64,000 nucleotides of DNA from Paraburkholderia sprentiae WSM5005 (GCF_001865575.2 NZ_CP017563.2:496001-560000); one strand, 5' to 3'. Positions 28,105 through 40,865 are shown, numbered from the stretch's first letter. Notes: a model not told the origin generated them from the letters alone. Program-made: numbers and translations.

Positions 28105-29469
28105 TTGTCCATCACCTCACAAACACCGGATCACTCACCGGCGACGCCCGCGCAGCGGTCCGAAAGCGTCACCCGATTCTGGCCCGAAGGCTGGTGGAAG
28201 CTGATGGAATACAGAATCGGCATCATCCCTCTGCCGGTTTATTTCATTCTGCTCGCGCTAATCACGGGGTTCGCGGTGACGGGCAAGATCCCGGGCGAAA
28301 TTTCCATGGCGATCGCGGTGCTGGCGTTCTTCGGCTTTACCTGCGCCGAGTTGGGCAAGCGCCTGCCGCTTCTGCGCAATATCGGCGCGGCCGCGATCTG
28401 TGCGACCTTCGTGCCTTCCGCGCTCACTTACTATCATCTGTTGCCCAAGCCGATCCTCGGCCTCACGACCGAGTTCACGAAGCAGAGCAATTTCCTTTAT
28501 CTGTTCATCGCGTCGATCATCGTCGGCAGTATTCTCAGTATGGACCGACGCGTGCTGATCAAGGGCTTTCTCAAGATCTTCGTGCCGCTCGCGCTGGGCT
28601 CGCTGGCCGCATGCATCGTCGGAATTGCAGTCGGTTCGGCATTCGGACTCGGCGCGCGGCATACGCTGCTGTATATCGTCGTGCCGATCATGGCGGGGGG
28701 TGTCGGTGAAGGCGCTATTCCGCTATCAGTGGGCTATTCAGAAATCATGCATCTGCCGCAGGGCGAGCTGTTTGCACAAGTCTTGCCACCGGTGATGCTC
28801 GGCAGCCTCACCGCTATCGTTCTCGCCGGCGCGCTCGACATGCTCGGCAAGCGCTTTCCTCATCTCACCGGCGACGGACGCCTGCAACCCGGCGAGACGG
28901 ACGAGATGGATCCTGTCCAGGAGGAGATTCGCGGTCATATCGACGTGACGCATATCGCGGCGGCCGGCATCACGGCGATCACGCTGTACCTGCTCGGCTT
29001 GATGTGCCGCAATCTCTTCGGTCTGCCCGCGCCGGTTGCCATGCTGTTCCTCGCGGTGCTGGTCAAGCTGGCGCGCGCAGTCTCGCCGCAGTTGCAGGAG
29101 GGCGCATTCGTCGTCTATAAGTTCTTTTCGACCGCGGTGACGTATCCGCTGCTGTTCGCGATCGGCGTCGCCATGACGCCATGGGACAAGCTGATCGCTG
29201 CGTTCACGGTGGCCAATATCGTGACGATCGTCGCGACCGTGGCGACACTGATGGGCACCGGGTTTCTGGTTGCACGCCGGCTCAAGCTCTACCCTATCGA
29301 TACGGCGATCGTGAATGCATGCCATAGCGGCCAGGGCGGAACAGGCGACGTCGCGATCCTCACGGCGGCGAACCGCATGCAACTGATGCCCTTCGCGCAG
29401 ATCGCCACGCGCATCGGCGGCGCGATCGTCGTCACGGTGACGCTGATCGTGCTCGCACATATCGGTTGA
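28105..29469 (+). CDS. 2-hydroxycarboxylate transporter (CitS/MaeN family)
   Basis: About 454 residues with some 11-13 membrane helices. The start is taken as TTG 28105, which has AAGGAG seven bases upstream; a frame further out to 28006 has none. The family's two re-entrant signature loops are both visible: GGVGEGAIPLS in the first half and CHSGQGGTGDVAIL in the second. Members import citrate, malate or lactate with sodium or by exchange. No metabolic genes for these acids are adjacent; the closest possible link is the maleate-isomerase-like gene 15 kb away. Confidence 0.9.
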   Translation: MSITSQTPDHSPATPAQRSESVTRFWPEGWWKLMEYRIGIIPLPVYFILLALITGFAVTGKIPGEISMAIAVLAFFGFTCAELGKRLPLLRNIGAAAICATFVPSALTYYHLLPKPILGLTTEFTKQSNFLYLFIASIIVGSILSMDRRVLIKGFLKIFVPLALGSLAACIVGIAVGSAFGLGARHTLLYIVVPIMAGGVGEGAIPLSVGYSEIMHLPQGELFAQVLPPVMLGSLTAIVLAGALDMLGKRFPHLTGDGRLQPGETDEMDPVQEEIRGHIDVTHIAAAGITAITLYLLGLMCRNLFGLPAPVAMLFLAVLVKLARAVSPQLQEGAFVVYKFFSTAVTYPLLFAIGVAMTPWDKLIAAFTVANIVTIVATVATLMGTGFLVARRLKLYPIDTAIVNACHSGQGGTGDVAILTAANRMQLMPFAQIATRIGGAIVVTVTLIVLAHIG

Positions 29470-29574
29470 TGCGTTGTAGCATTGGGCCCGCGATGTCCGC
29501 ACCACGTGCATCGCGGCGACTTTCGCAATCCCCGAAGGCGTCGGTGCGGCAACGGCCACGACGAGTGTCGGGCG

Positions 29575-30120
29575 TCATTGCCCGTTGGCCGTTTCCAACG
29601 TTTTCTTCAGCCGCGCGACTGCCTCGTCTGATTCTTGCTGGATTCGCGCACGCACGAACAAGACATTCACCGCCGCAAACCAAAGCGATGGTGCGCGGTA
29701 CACGAACTCACGCTCGAATCGCGTCCCGGACGCTACAGGCGTCAGCGTGTAAGTCACTGTGCCGGCGGACTTGCCATCTATGGTTCCGACAATTACCCAT
29801 TTGCGCGGACGGTCCCGCACCGCAGCCGTCCAGACGACGCTCCCCCGACGACCCGCGACGCGAAATTCTTCCGTAACTTGTTCGCCAACGCTTAACGAGT
29901 GATCGGTCGCTCCGCTTACCGATAGCGACGACGGGTGCCAATCCGGCCAGTGCGACGGTGTCGTCACGTAGTCAAAAACGACCGCGTCCGGTCGCTTGAT
30001 CGAGATCACCGTGACAATCTTCGTCGTAAGGTTGACGAACTCAGGCAACCGCAGGCCAAGCAAAGCAATGACCGTAAAGGCTGCCAGGATCGCAACGATC
30101 CATCTCAATGGCGATTTCAT
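29575..30120 (-). CDS. SRPBCC-superfamily protein with N-terminal membrane anchor
   Basis: A 181-residue protein with one N-terminal hydrophobic helix (RWIVAILAAFTVIALLGL) and a START/SRPBCC-type domain (SIKRPDAVVFDYVTTPSHWPDWHP, then ten-stranded pattern with RFEREFVYRAPSLW). Such folds bind hydrophobic ligands or act as polyketide cyclase-like proteins. The anchor suggests a periplasmic-facing domain. It stands alone, 154 bases upstream of the end of panC. Substrate unknown. Confidence 0.7.
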   Translation of the reverse strand: MKSPLRWIVAILAAFTVIALLGLRLPEFVNLTTKIVTVISIKRPDAVVFDYVTTPSHWPDWHPSSLSVSGATDHSLSVGEQVTEEFRVAGRRGSVVWTAAVRDRPRKWVIVGTIDGKSAGTVTYTLTPVASGTRFEREFVYRAPSLWFAAVNVLFVRARIQQESDEAVARLKKTLETANGQ

Positions 30121-30274
30121 CTACGACTCTGGGAAGTATCGTCCGCACACCAGGACGGCCGTGCCGCTAAAGAAAGCCGGACGCAGTTCGCGGCGCGCTC
30201 CGTGCGCCGATATTACCGTATTGCGGCACGTGTTCATTCCTGATCGGTCGCGTCGGCCCAGCGCGGCGCACCGC

Positions 30275-32819
<2,545 letters not shown>

Positions 32820-33025
32820 CCCCACTGCCTCCCTGACGCCTCGAAACGTCGCCATACGCGTTGGACTGTCGCCCGTCGCGGGCGCCGTCAACACGGGAAT
32901 TGCGCTCGGCATCTCCCGTAGCCGACAGCAGGGAGTATATATAAATGAATGTCGTATAACAATATGAACGCACGTGGACTAGCAATGGCACCGTATCGAC
33001 GGCCGAGGCGCACCCCCGCGCCGTC

Positions 33026-34951
33026 TCAAAGTGGCGCTCCCCTCGACACGTCAAGGAATCCCACGGTCTGGAGTTTCTCGAAGATCACCGCTACAGCCAG
33101 TTCGGGAGAAGCGGTCATGGTGTTAATGTGGATCTCGGGATTCTGCGGCTTCTCGTAGGGCGAATCGATGCCTGTGAAGTTCTTCAACTCGCCGCTACGT
33201 GCCTTCTTGTAGAGTCCTTTCGGATCGCGCTCCTCGGCCACTTCTAGTGGCGTGTCGATGAACACCTCGATGAATTCACCCTTCTCCATGAGTTCGCGTG
33301 CGAGGGAGCGCTCCGCGCGAAACGGCGAAATGAACGCCGTAATGACGATCACACCCGCATCCGCCATCAATTTCGCCACCTCGGCAATGCGTCGGATATT
33401 TTCCACCCGGTCCTCGGCCGTGAATCCCAGATCCTTGTTCAATCCGTGCCGAACATTGTCCCCGTCGAGCAGATAAGTTCGCTTGCCCATCGCATGCAAG
33501 CGCTTCTCGAGCAGATTGGCAATGGTCGATTTACCCGCACCTGAAAGTCCTGTCAGCCAGACAACGCCGCTCTGGTGCCCATTCAGCACCCGCCGCGCGC
33601 GTTTGTCCACTTCCAGCGTCTGCCAGCGAAGATTGTTCGCGCGGCGCAGTGCGAAGCGCAGCATACCGGCACCGACCGTGCTGTTGGTGATACGGTCGAT
33701 TACGATGAAGCCGCCCGTTTCGTGGTTCTGTTCGTATGGATCGAAAGCGATCGCGCGATCGAACTCCAGTTCCGCGACGCCAATTTCGTTCAAGGCGAGA
33801 GTCTCACTAGCCACGTGGTCAAGCGTATCGACATTCAGCTTGTATTTCAGCGGCAATATCGTCGCCGTGACGGTCCGAGTGCCGATCTTCAGCAAGTAAC
33901 TGCGCCCACGAAGCATCGGTTGCTCGCTCATCCACACGAGCGTTGCTTCGAACTGGTCGGCAACCGGAGCGGGTGAATCGGCCGTTGAAATCAGGTCCCC
34001 ACGAGAGACATCCACTTCGTCGGCGAGCAGAAGCGTCACGGACTGTTCCGCGAAGGCCTCGTCAAGATCGCCATCGGCCGTCACGATTTTTGCGACCGTG
34101 CTTTCCCGTCCTGATGGCTGAATCTGTATACGCTGCCCAACACGCACCACACCGGACGCAATCGTTCCTGCAAACCCGCGGAAATCAGGATTGGGGCGGT
34201 TGACCCACTGTACAGGGAAACGAAACGGCTGCGTCTGCAAATGCGCTTCGTCGATCTCGACGGTCTCGAGGTGATGCATCAAGGACGGCCCGTCGTACCA
34301 CGACGTCTTTGGGCTCCTTTCAACAATATTGTCGCCATTGACACCGGAAATGGGGATTGCCGTTACAGCTGGAATGCCGATCTTTCTGGCGAATTCGCCA
34401 TACTCGCGCGAAATCTCGTTGAATCGTTCGCGCGAATACCCGACCAGGTCCATCTTATTCACCGCGAGAACGACGTTACGAATGCCGATCAACGACACGA
34501 GATAGCTGTGCCGTCGCGTTTGCTGAAGAATGCCCTTGCGCGCATCGACGAGAATGATGGCAAGATCGGCCGTGGACGCTCCCGTTATCATGTTGCGGGT
34601 GTACTGCTCATGCCCTGGCGTATCAGCAACGATGAACTTGCGGCGGTCGGTCGAGAAAAACCGATAGGCGACGTCGATGGTGATGCCCTGTTCGCGCTCC
34701 GCGGCAAGACCGTCTAGCAGCAGCGCATAGTCTATTTCGCCACCGCGTGTACCGACCTTCCTCGAATCGGCTTCGAGCGCGGCAAGCTGGTCATCGAACA
34801 GCATCTTGGATTCGTAAAGCAATCGGCCAATCAACGTGCTTTTTCCGTCATCCACGCTCCCGCATGTGATGAAACGCAGAAGGCTCTTTCTTTCGTGCTG
34901 CTTCAGGTACCGTTCAATATCAGTTCCGATCAGCTCAGAGACGTGTGCCAT
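33026..34951 (-). CDS. cysNC: Bifunctional ATP sulfurylase large subunit / APS kinase (CysN-CysC fusion)
   Basis: A 641-residue fusion of the NodQ type. Residues 1 to about 435 are the CysN GTPase with P-loop GSVDDGKST and DTPGHEQY; from about 455 the CysC kinase has P-loop [19 protein letters not shown] and the FISPFRAER motif. With CysD it makes APS from sulfate and ATP, then phosphorylates it to PAPS. Its start overlaps the cysD stop by one base (TAATG). No PAPS reductase, sulfite reductase or sulfate transporter genes are present, so PAPS here is most likely made for the sulfotransferase in the same operon. Confidence 0.95.
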   Translation of the reverse strand: MAHVSELIGTDIERYLKQHERKSLLRFITCGSVDDGKSTLIGRLLYESKMLFDDQLAALEADSRKVGTRGGEIDYALLLDGLAAEREQGITIDVAYRFFSTDRRKFIVADTPGHEQYTRNMITGASTADLAIILVDARKGILQQTRRHSYLVSLIGIRNVVLAVNKMDLVGYSRERFNEISREYGEFARKIGIPAVTAIPISGVNGDNIVERSPKTSWYDGPSLMHHLETVEIDEAHLQTQPFRFPVQWVNRPNPDFRGFAGTIASGVVRVGQRIQIQPSGRESTVAKIVTADGDLDEAFAEQSVTLLLADEVDVSRGDLISTADSPAPVADQFEATLVWMSEQPMLRGRSYLLKIGTRTVTATILPLKYKLNVDTLDHVASETLALNEIGVAELEFDRAIAFDPYEQNHETGGFIVIDRITNSTVGAGMLRFALRRANNLRWQTLEVDKRARRVLNGHQSGVVWLTGLSGAGKSTIANLLEKRLHAMGKRTYLLDGDNVRHGLNKDLGFTAEDRVENIRRIAEVAKLMADAGVIVITAFISPFRAERSLARELMEKGEFIEVFIDTPLEVAEERDPKGLYKKARSGELKNFTGIDSPYEKPQNPEIHINTMTASPELAVAVIFEKLQTVGFLDVSRGAPL

Positions 34952-35853
34952 TAGAAGTAGCCCTCCTGTTTCTTCCTCTCCATGGATGCAGCGCCGTCAT
35001 GGTCGATCACGCGACCCTGCCGCTCGGAGGTCGTCGTCAGGAGCATTTCCTGAATGATTTGCGGCAATGTCGTAGCGTTCGACTCGACCGCACCGGTAAG
35101 CGGATAGCAGCCCAGCGTGCGAAAACGCACCATTTTCTCTTCCACCTCCTCGAGAGGCCCAAGTGGCATGCGGTCATCATCCACCATCACTAGCATGCCA
35201 TCCCGGTTCACCACGGGTCGCCTCGCCGCGAAATATAGTGGCACGATGGGGATATTCTCGAGGTAGATGTACTGCCAGATGTCCAGTTCGGTCCAGTTAG
35301 AGAGGGGAAACACGCGAATCGACTCGCCGTTGTTCTTTCGCGCGCTATACAGACGCCACAGCTCGGGCCGCTGATTCTTCGGATCCCACTGGTGGGTAGC
35401 CGTGCGGAATGAAAAGATTCGCTCCTTTGCACGCGATCTCTCTTCGTCTCTGCGAGCGCCCCCGAAAGCGGCATCGAAGCCGTACTTGTCGAGCGCTTGC
35501 TTCAGCCCTTGCGTCTTCCACATATCGGTGTGAACCTGCGAGCCATGATCGAACGGGTTGATGCCCAGTTCTTTCGCTAGCGGGTTCTGATGCACGATCA
35601 GCTCCATTCCGCTCTCGCGGGCCGTCCGGTCCCGCATCGTGTACATGTCGCGAAACTTCCAGGTGGTATCCACGTGCAGGAGCGGAAACGGCGGGGGCGC
35701 CGGGTAAAAAGCCTTTTTTGCCAGATGGAGCATGCAGGCGCTGTCCTTGCCGATCGAGTAAAGCATCACCGGGCGTTGTGCCTCAGCGACGACTTCTCGC
35801 ATGATATGAACGCTCTCGGCTTCAAGTCGCCGCAGATGGGTCAACGTGGGCAT
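34951..35853 (-). CDS. cysD: ATP sulfurylase small subunit
   Basis: A 300-residue PP-loop ATP pyrophosphatase-type protein with [16 protein letters not shown] (the SGGKDS-like loop), [12 protein letters not shown] and the C-terminal [14 protein letters not shown] and GRVIDHD motifs. It adenylylates sulfate together with the CysN half of the next protein. It begins 24 bases after the cysQ stop and is joined to cysNC by TAATG. Confidence 0.95.
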   Translation of the reverse strand: MPTLTHLRRLEAESVHIMREVVAEAQRPVMLYSIGKDSACMLHLAKKAFYPAPPPFPLLHVDTTWKFRDMYTMRDRTARESGMELIVHQNPLAKELGINPFDHGSQVHTDMWKTQGLKQALDKYGFDAAFGGARRDEERSRAKERIFSFRTATHQWDPKNQRPELWRLYSARKNNGESIRVFPLSNWTELDIWQYIYLENIPIVPLYFAARRPVVNRDGMLVMVDDDRMPLGPLEEVEEKMVRFRTLGCYPLTGAVESNATTLPQIIQEMLLTTTSERQGRVIDHDGAASMERKKQEGYF

Positions 35854-35877
35854 GGCAAATCCTTTTGCAAAGGAAAT

Positions 35878-36651
35878 TCACTGCGCGGCCGCGATGGCGG
35901 CCAGCATCGATTCGGCGATCTCGCGTCGGCATATGAGCAAATCCGGCATCGAGACGTCTGCTCCGTTATAGAGGCACGGGCTGCGGTCTATGCGGCTGGC
36001 GTGAAGGCCAGCCGCGAGTGCGACGCCTACCGGGGCGCACGAGTCCCATTCGTATTGACCGCCGGCATGCAGATACGCATGAGCCTCGCCCCGCAGCACG
36101 GCCATTGCCTTTGCGCCTGCCGAGCCCATGGGCACAAGCTCGGCATTCAATCGCTGGGCCACCATCAGTGCCAGTTTCGGGGCGCGGGAACGGCTCACGA
36201 GAATTTTCAGGCGCCCTTCGGGCGCTGGGGGCAACTCAGGCGGCGATAACGTTCCGAATGTTACGCCACGCGCCGGAAGCGCCACAGCGCAAGCGCGAGG
36301 TTCGCCGCCAACTGTCAGTGCCACATGCACCGCCCAGTCCTCACGCCCCTCGAGTCGTTCGCCATACTCGCGCGTGCCATCGAGCGGGTCGATGATCCAT
36401 ACACGATCGAGGGCTAGCCGCTTTGGATCCGGCGCCGACTCTTCCGAGAGAAAACCGTCCTCCGGCCGGGAGCGAGCGAGAATGCCTGCAATCAGCTCGT
36501 TCGCCGTGGCATCGCCGAGCGCGCCCAAAGGTTTGCCCGCTAGCACTGCCGACGCACGTATCGCGTTCAATGCGCGGCCGGCCGCCGTAGCGATGTGCAC
36601 GGCGAGACGGTGGTCATCGTCGATCGACAGCGCGGTGCTGACGGCGTTCAT
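35878..36651 (-). CDS. cysQ: 3'(2'),5'-bisphosphate nucleotidase (CysQ-type)
   Basis: A 257-residue inositol-monophosphatase-fold enzyme with metal motifs EES (FLSEESAPD) and IDPLDGTREY, and a C-terminal YEWDSCAPVGVALAAG. It hydrolyses PAP, the inhibitory by-product of sulfotransferases, to AMP. Its ATG overlaps the VOC-protein stop by four bases (ATGA). Beside a sulfotransferase and PAPS-making genes, PAP removal is its evident job. Confidence 0.9.
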   Translation of the reverse strand: MNAVSTALSIDDDHRLAVHIATAAGRALNAIRASAVLAGKPLGALGDATANELIAGILARSRPEDGFLSEESAPDPKRLALDRVWIIDPLDGTREYGERLEGREDWAVHVALTVGGEPRACAVALPARGVTFGTLSPPELPPAPEGRLKILVSRSRAPKLALMVAQRLNAELVPMGSAGAKAMAVLRGEAHAYLHAGGQYEWDSCAPVGVALAAGLHASRIDRSPCLYNGADVSMPDLLICRREIAESMLAAIAAAQ

Positions 36652-37157
36652 TGGACCACTCCATTACGAGGCACCTGGTCCATCGCGACGAGGCCGGCAG
36701 GCGTGTACCAGATATGCTCGATATAGTGTCCCAGCGTTCCCCGGTGATCCGAATAGAAGTACCGAGCGTAGCCACGCGACTGGCCGTCGATGACGATCGG
36801 CACGCCCGCCGCAGCCATGTCCTCACGCTGTGTTTCGAAAGCCGCTTCGCTCTCGATCAACTGCGCGATGTGATGATGGCGAATCGCGAAACGGTCTCGC
36901 GGCAGGGCATCACGATACACGCGGTCGTCGCCGCAAAGCGGCTCGATCAGTTCCAGCTGAACCGACCCGACGAACGCAAGCGCTATGTTCAGCTTGCAGC
37001 GACGCCCCGCGATCGACTCTATTTCAATCCCCGGCAAGCGCGCCCACGCCGGCACTTTCTGTTCCTTGCAAAAGCGCTCGATTGCCTCGTCCACATCGGT
37101 TGTGACGTACGCAATCTGCAGAAAACCGGAAAACGGGGAAAGCGACGGCGTTTTCAT
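36648..37157 (-). CDS. VOC (glyoxalase/dioxygenase-fold) protein
   Basis: A 169-residue protein with paired beta-alpha-beta-beta-beta modules: FLQIAYVTTDVDEAIERFC at the start, VQLELIEPL, RHHHIAQLI and LGHYIEHIWY, giving the His/Glu metal ligands usual in the vicinal oxygen chelate family. Activities in the family range from isomerases and lyases to dioxygenases. It shares one base with the stop of the sulfotransferase gene (TGATG) and four with the cysQ start, so it is firmly part of the cassette. It may act on the sulfated compound or its precursor. Confidence 0.8.
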   Translation of the reverse strand: MKTPSLSPFSGFLQIAYVTTDVDEAIERFCKEQKVPAWARLPGIEIESIAGRRCKLNIALAFVGSVQLELIEPLCGDDRVYRDALPRDRFAIRHHHIAQLIESEAAFETQREDMAAAGVPIVIDGQSRGYARYFYSDHRGTLGHYIEHIWYTPAGLVAMDQVPRNGVVQ

Positions 37158-38326
37158 CAGTGCAGTCCATAGGTGGTTATATAGCGTGAGAAGCGCTCCC
37201 TGATCGCTGCCGGTGCAAGGCCGAATTCGTCCTGCGCATATTGATGCGCGCCATAGGCGCGTTCAGGACTGTACTTAACGCGTCGGCGCATCGCTTCCTC
37301 CGTTTCGGCGGTCAGTGTGAAGCCGAAGTGACCGTATATGCGCCGCATTGTGCCAATCGGATCGGCGTGGAGATCGGTTTGTCTGATATCGAGGAACTGC
37401 TTGTTCGGCAAGCATGCGCGCGCCGCCATTGCTGCTTCGCTGGCACGCGCCCAGTTATCCAGTTCGCGCCTGCCGATCTCGTGCCTGTCGACCTGCTCGC
37501 TCTCGCAAATGCGACGCGCCATCGCCAGCACGCTCGCGAGCGAAGGCAGCGCCTCCACTGGGTCACGATGTGTCTGGACCACGCATGCATCGGGAAAGAC
37601 CTCGAATAATGCGGGCAACTGCATCAGGTGTCCGGGATTTTTCAGAAGCCACGTCTTTTCGGGGTCGCGCGCACCGATCAGACTAATCGCCTGGGCCAGG
37701 TAACGATATGCAGGCAGCTCGCTCTGTTGACGCCACCAGCGATCGTATTGAGGTACGCGCAACGATGAGCCCCACAGATTGCTGCAAAAGCCCTGCTTGA
37801 GTATTTCGAGGCATTCATCTACCTCGTCAGCCACAATATTGTGTGCCGCGCGCATCTCTGGCGCTGACCTGAAAAAGGCGTCGAGCCCGGCTGCGGTCGC
37901 CTGGTACTGTGGATGACTGGTCCATGTATCGCGCGCAGGCCGCGGCTGTGGAAAGACGGTCAGCCATTTTTCCAATCCCTGAAATTGTGGATCGACCGAA
38001 AGCAGCTTGTGCAGCGCGGTCGTACCGGTTCTCGGTATGCCGGTGATGACGAGCGGGCGCCGCGGCGTCCGCGACAAGACGTCGGCATGCTTGCGCAGCC
38101 CCTCTACCAGCGTCAGGCGCGAGACTAAAGCACCGACAATTGCGTTCCACGCAAATTCCCGTCCCCCCGGCGCGAAGCGTGGGCCGTCTTCGTCGAGCGC
38201 GTGCAAAAGTTGCGTGAGGCCAGTCCCATACTCCGCGCTGGGACCGAAATCGCTCAAGCCAGTGGCCGCACTCGCGCTCGCGTGAAGTTCGTCCTCCGCA
38301 CCCCTGAATCGTTTCGATAATGACAT
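37157..38326 (-). CDS. Sulfotransferase (Sulfotransfer_3-type)
   Basis: A 389-residue PAPS-dependent sulfotransferase. The 5'-phosphosulfate loop ITGIPRTGTTALHKLL is at about 94-109 and the 3'-phosphate-binding element is VVQTHRDPVEALPSLASV. The C-terminal YSPERAYGAHQYAQDEFGL is typical of actinobacterial and proteobacterial members acting on alcohols of lipids, sterols or other small molecules. It lies in the middle of an operon that also makes PAPS and destroys PAP. The acceptor is probably an alcohol handled by the flanking dehydrogenase and DUF1214-like protein; this is inference. Confidence 0.88.
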   Translation of the reverse strand: MSLSKRFRGAEDELHASASAATGLSDFGPSAEYGTGLTQLLHALDEDGPRFAPGGREFAWNAIVGALVSRLTLVEGLRKHADVLSRTPRRPLVITGIPRTGTTALHKLLSVDPQFQGLEKWLTVFPQPRPARDTWTSHPQYQATAAGLDAFFRSAPEMRAAHNIVADEVDECLEILKQGFCSNLWGSSLRVPQYDRWWRQQSELPAYRYLAQAISLIGARDPEKTWLLKNPGHLMQLPALFEVFPDACVVQTHRDPVEALPSLASVLAMARRICESEQVDRHEIGRRELDNWARASEAAMAARACLPNKQFLDIRQTDLHADPIGTMRRIYGHFGFTLTAETEEAMRRRVKYSPERAYGAHQYAQDEFGLAPAAIRERFSRYITTYGLH

Positions 38327-38354
38327 CTGTTGTCTCCCGAAATCCGTTTTTGTC

Positions 38355-39521
38355 CTACCACCGGCGTCTCAACTGCGCACCTATGTGTCTGTCGCGCAAA
38401 AGTCTTTCGCGCTCGCTTGCGTCTACGAAGCGAGTTCCTGCCGGTAAGTGACTGCGCAACTCGGCGAGCGGCACACGCTTGAGTGTCGGAACCGGCTCCG
38501 AGCTGCACCCATACCATCTGCCTATCGCAGTCCCGCGATTGACCCCGCATGGGTCGAGCCAGTTCAGGACGCCCGGGTCCCGATGAGCGATCACCGCGCG
38601 AAAATGGCCGTCTTCGTCGACGTGTGCCTGATGCCCATTGAGACTGCTTTGGTGATCGATATAGTCAAGCGCGTTGAACAGTGTGTCGTTCAATTGCACG
38701 TTCCAGTAGCGGCGAGTCTGCGGCAACGCGGTGTCGAGAATGAGCGCCTCGTCATCACCGAAATCGAAAATCGCCTGCCAGTACGCCTGCTTCGCGAGAC
38801 CCCCACCGAAAGCGAAAAACTCGAACTCGTTGACATTGATTCGCGTACGCAGTTGCTGCATATGCGTGAGCCAGCGACGTGACAAGCGCTCCGCGTAGTC
38901 CATCAACTCGCCGGTACGCCTCGCGATCTCTTCGTGGCCCATCGACGGCTTCGACAGCGGCGCATCGAGGCACTCGATAGCGATCCGCGCGTCCCGCTCC
39001 GCGCCCCACGCATAAGAGCGCTGGCGCAGCATGGCGAAGTCAGCCTCGCTATGGAGCTCGATCCAGTTGCCGTCGTATCCAGCTGGACGCTGCGCGCTCA
39101 ACAGTATGTCGAAGCTGCCGTCGTCGCCGATTTCTACGTCGTCGAGGTCGAATTGACCAAGCGGCGGGTGGGTTTCATCGGTAGTGCCCATGATCCCCCG
39201 GCCGATGTCGAGCGTCAGCAAATGCACGCTGCCGCGTTCTCCAACTATCCGGTATCGCAGGTCACCTCGCAACGGTGCGATGAAATAGGTATCGTCGGGA
39301 TTAGGCTGCAGCATGAAGACCGAGTTAAGGAAGGGCAGCCAGTCAGGATGAAGCGGATCGGATTGGAAGTAGATGAAGTAGGCAAGCGAAAGATTCATCT
39401 GCAACTGCCGATACAGCTGCGCGCGTGTTTGAGGGTTGCTGGGTGTCTCAGTCAACCCGAGTAGACTTTCTGCGTTTGCCAACTGGCAGAGATAGTCGCT
39501 CCAGGATTTCAGCTCAGCCAT
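38355..39521 (-). CDS. DUF1214-like domain protein
   Basis: About 388 residues from MAELKSWSDYL (ATG 39521, with GGTGA upstream). A helical N-terminus precedes a beta-rich middle with NPDDTYFIAPLRGDLRYRI and GSFDILLS, and a C-terminal part (YWNVQLNDTLFNALDY, NWLDPCGVNRGTAIGRWYGC) that resembles the DUF1214/DUF1254 fold. The molecular role of these domains is not established. It overlaps the dehydrogenase gene by 13 bases and precedes the sulfotransferase by 28. The domain call is by eye and only moderately sure. Confidence 0.65.
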   Translation of the reverse strand: MAELKSWSDYLCQLANAESLLGLTETPSNPQTRAQLYRQLQMNLSLAYFIYFQSDPLHPDWLPFLNSVFMLQPNPDDTYFIAPLRGDLRYRIVGERGSVHLLTLDIGRGIMGTTDETHPPLGQFDLDDVEIGDDGSFDILLSAQRPAGYDGNWIELHSEADFAMLRQRSYAWGAERDARIAIECLDAPLSKPSMGHEEIARRTGELMDYAERLSRRWLTHMQQLRTRINVNEFEFFAFGGGLAKQAYWQAIFDFGDDEALILDTALPQTRRYWNVQLNDTLFNALDYIDHQSSLNGHQAHVDEDGHFRAVIAHRDPGVLNWLDPCGVNRGTAIGRWYGCSSEPVPTLKRVPLAELRSHLPAGTRFVDASERERLLRDRHIGAQLRRRW

Positions 39522-40531
39522 GGGTTCACCATGACTTTGCATTGCGTCGAGCGATCACGCAGACCCTCGAAAACCTCGGGTAACGCGTCGAGAGAGACGC
39601 GATCCGTGATCATCGCGCGCGGTTCGACACAACCCGCGTCGAACACGTTAGCGACATGCGTAAACTCTTGCATGCTGTAGGTGACAGCGAACTGGATTCG
39701 CACTTCTTTCCATACCGCTACCGCGGGGATAAATTGATCTGGCACCGTGCAGAAGCCGAGCACTACGACGTCGCCCTGCGGCTTGACGCAGTGAATCGCC
39801 TTCGCAATCAGATCCTTTTGCCCCGCGCATTCGAAAACGACGTCTGGTGGACCCTTAAGAGCATCCCCCGCCAGCGCCGCCAGATCCTGCCCCTCGTGCG
39901 GAACGACAAACTCGTCTGCACCCATGTGCAGCGCAAGCGCTTCGCGGCGCAGTGAGGAAGCGGTGACGACGATGCGTCCGGCGCTAAGGCGGCGAGCCCA
40001 GAACGTCGCCGCAAGCCCGACGGGACCCGCGCCAATCACGAGCACTTTGGCACCCGGCGCGAGTTTTGCCAGCGCAACGCCGTGCAAGCCAACTGCCATC
40101 GGTTCGATCAGTGCACCATCTTCCATGCTCAGCGTCTTCGGAAGCGCGGTCGTTACACGCTCGGCAACGACTGCATACTGGGCGAAGCCGGCGGCGGCCC
40201 CCTGGAAATCCGCGCAAAAGTTGGGCTTCCCGGAAAGACAAATCGCGCAGTGCCCGCATCCGACAAACGGCAGCGCGGTCACTGCATCGCCAAGCTTCAG
40301 CTTCTCGACACCCTTTCCGACGGCAACCACCTCGCCAGCGAATTCGTGGCCAAGTGTCGAGTTTTCTGGAAGCGTGAAATGCGGTGCGTGTCCATTCGTC
40401 ATGTGAAGATCCGATCCGCAAATACCGCAACGGTGAATTTTCAGCACAACTTCTCCGGATGCCGGAGTGGGATCGGCAACACGCCTAACTTCCAGCGGCA
40501 AACCTACTCTCGTGAAATACGCGGCCTTCAT
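39509..40531 (-). CDS. Zinc-dependent alcohol dehydrogenase (MDR family)
   Basis: A 340-residue medium-chain dehydrogenase. Catalytic zinc ligands CGICGSD (Cys35/Cys38 region) and GHE (61-63); structural zinc cluster GCGHCAICLSGKPNFC; nucleotide-binding VLVIGAGPVGLAA. It should oxidise a secondary alcohol or polyol or reduce the ketone with NAD(P). It is the first gene of the seven-gene sulfotransferase cassette, overlapping the next gene by 13 bases. It might make or remove the hydroxyl group that is sulfated. Confidence 0.9.
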   Translation of the reverse strand: MKAAYFTRVGLPLEVRRVADPTPASGEVVLKIHRCGICGSDLHMTNGHAPHFTLPENSTLGHEFAGEVVAVGKGVEKLKLGDAVTALPFVGCGHCAICLSGKPNFCADFQGAAAGFAQYAVVAERVTTALPKTLSMEDGALIEPMAVGLHGVALAKLAPGAKVLVIGAGPVGLAATFWARRLSAGRIVVTASSLRREALALHMGADEFVVPHEGQDLAALAGDALKGPPDVVFECAGQKDLIAKAIHCVKPQGDVVVLGFCTVPDQFIPAVAVWKEVRIQFAVTYSMQEFTHVANVFDAGCVEPRAMITDRVSLDALPEVFEGLRDRSTQCKVMVNPWLS

Positions 40532-40865
40532 CGCTCGGATCTCCGTTTGGCGTGAACATGCTGTTCATCATCAAGCACCTGAGAATGTACTTTACTGGGA
40601 AAGTATCTCGGTTAATCCAGGTATTTGTACCAAGCGAGGCACCAGAAGCTCGCGCAACAATACGTTGCCGCTGAGCTGTCAGCTGACGAAGATATCGTTG
40701 GGTGCGAGTTGTCGATTGCGACCGGATGCGCCGGAGGCAGAGAAAGGCGGAGGAGAAGCGAGCTGAGAACGCTCGCCTGTTGCTGGTCTTGCGTCTTCGG
40801 CTGTTGCAAGCCGCGATGGCGATGAGCTAAGCGTTGCTATCGAGGCGGTGATCAAGGCAACTGCG
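40532..40865. promoter_or_regulatory. Promoter region of the sulfotransferase cassette
   Basis: The 334 bases between the dehydrogenase start and the end of the double-HTH regulator hold no convincing gene; a 66-codon plus-strand frame at 40625-40825 is low-complexity and cysteine/arginine-rich. A small inverted repeat, TACTTT (40588-40593) and AAAGTA (40600-40605), lies about 60 bases upstream of the dehydrogenase ATG and could be an operator, possibly for the adjacent regulator. No strong sigma-70 boxes seen. Confidence 0.4.

Noticed and set aside
29489..29515. CGCGATG/CATCGCG inverted repeat after the 2-hydroxycarboxylate transporter
   Set aside because: A seven-base stem with a 13-base loop and no T tract; expected by chance in sequence of this composition.
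40625..40825. A 66-codon plus-strand frame with CCWSCVFGCC
   Set aside because: Cysteine/arginine-rich low-complexity product, no ribosome site, in a promoter region.
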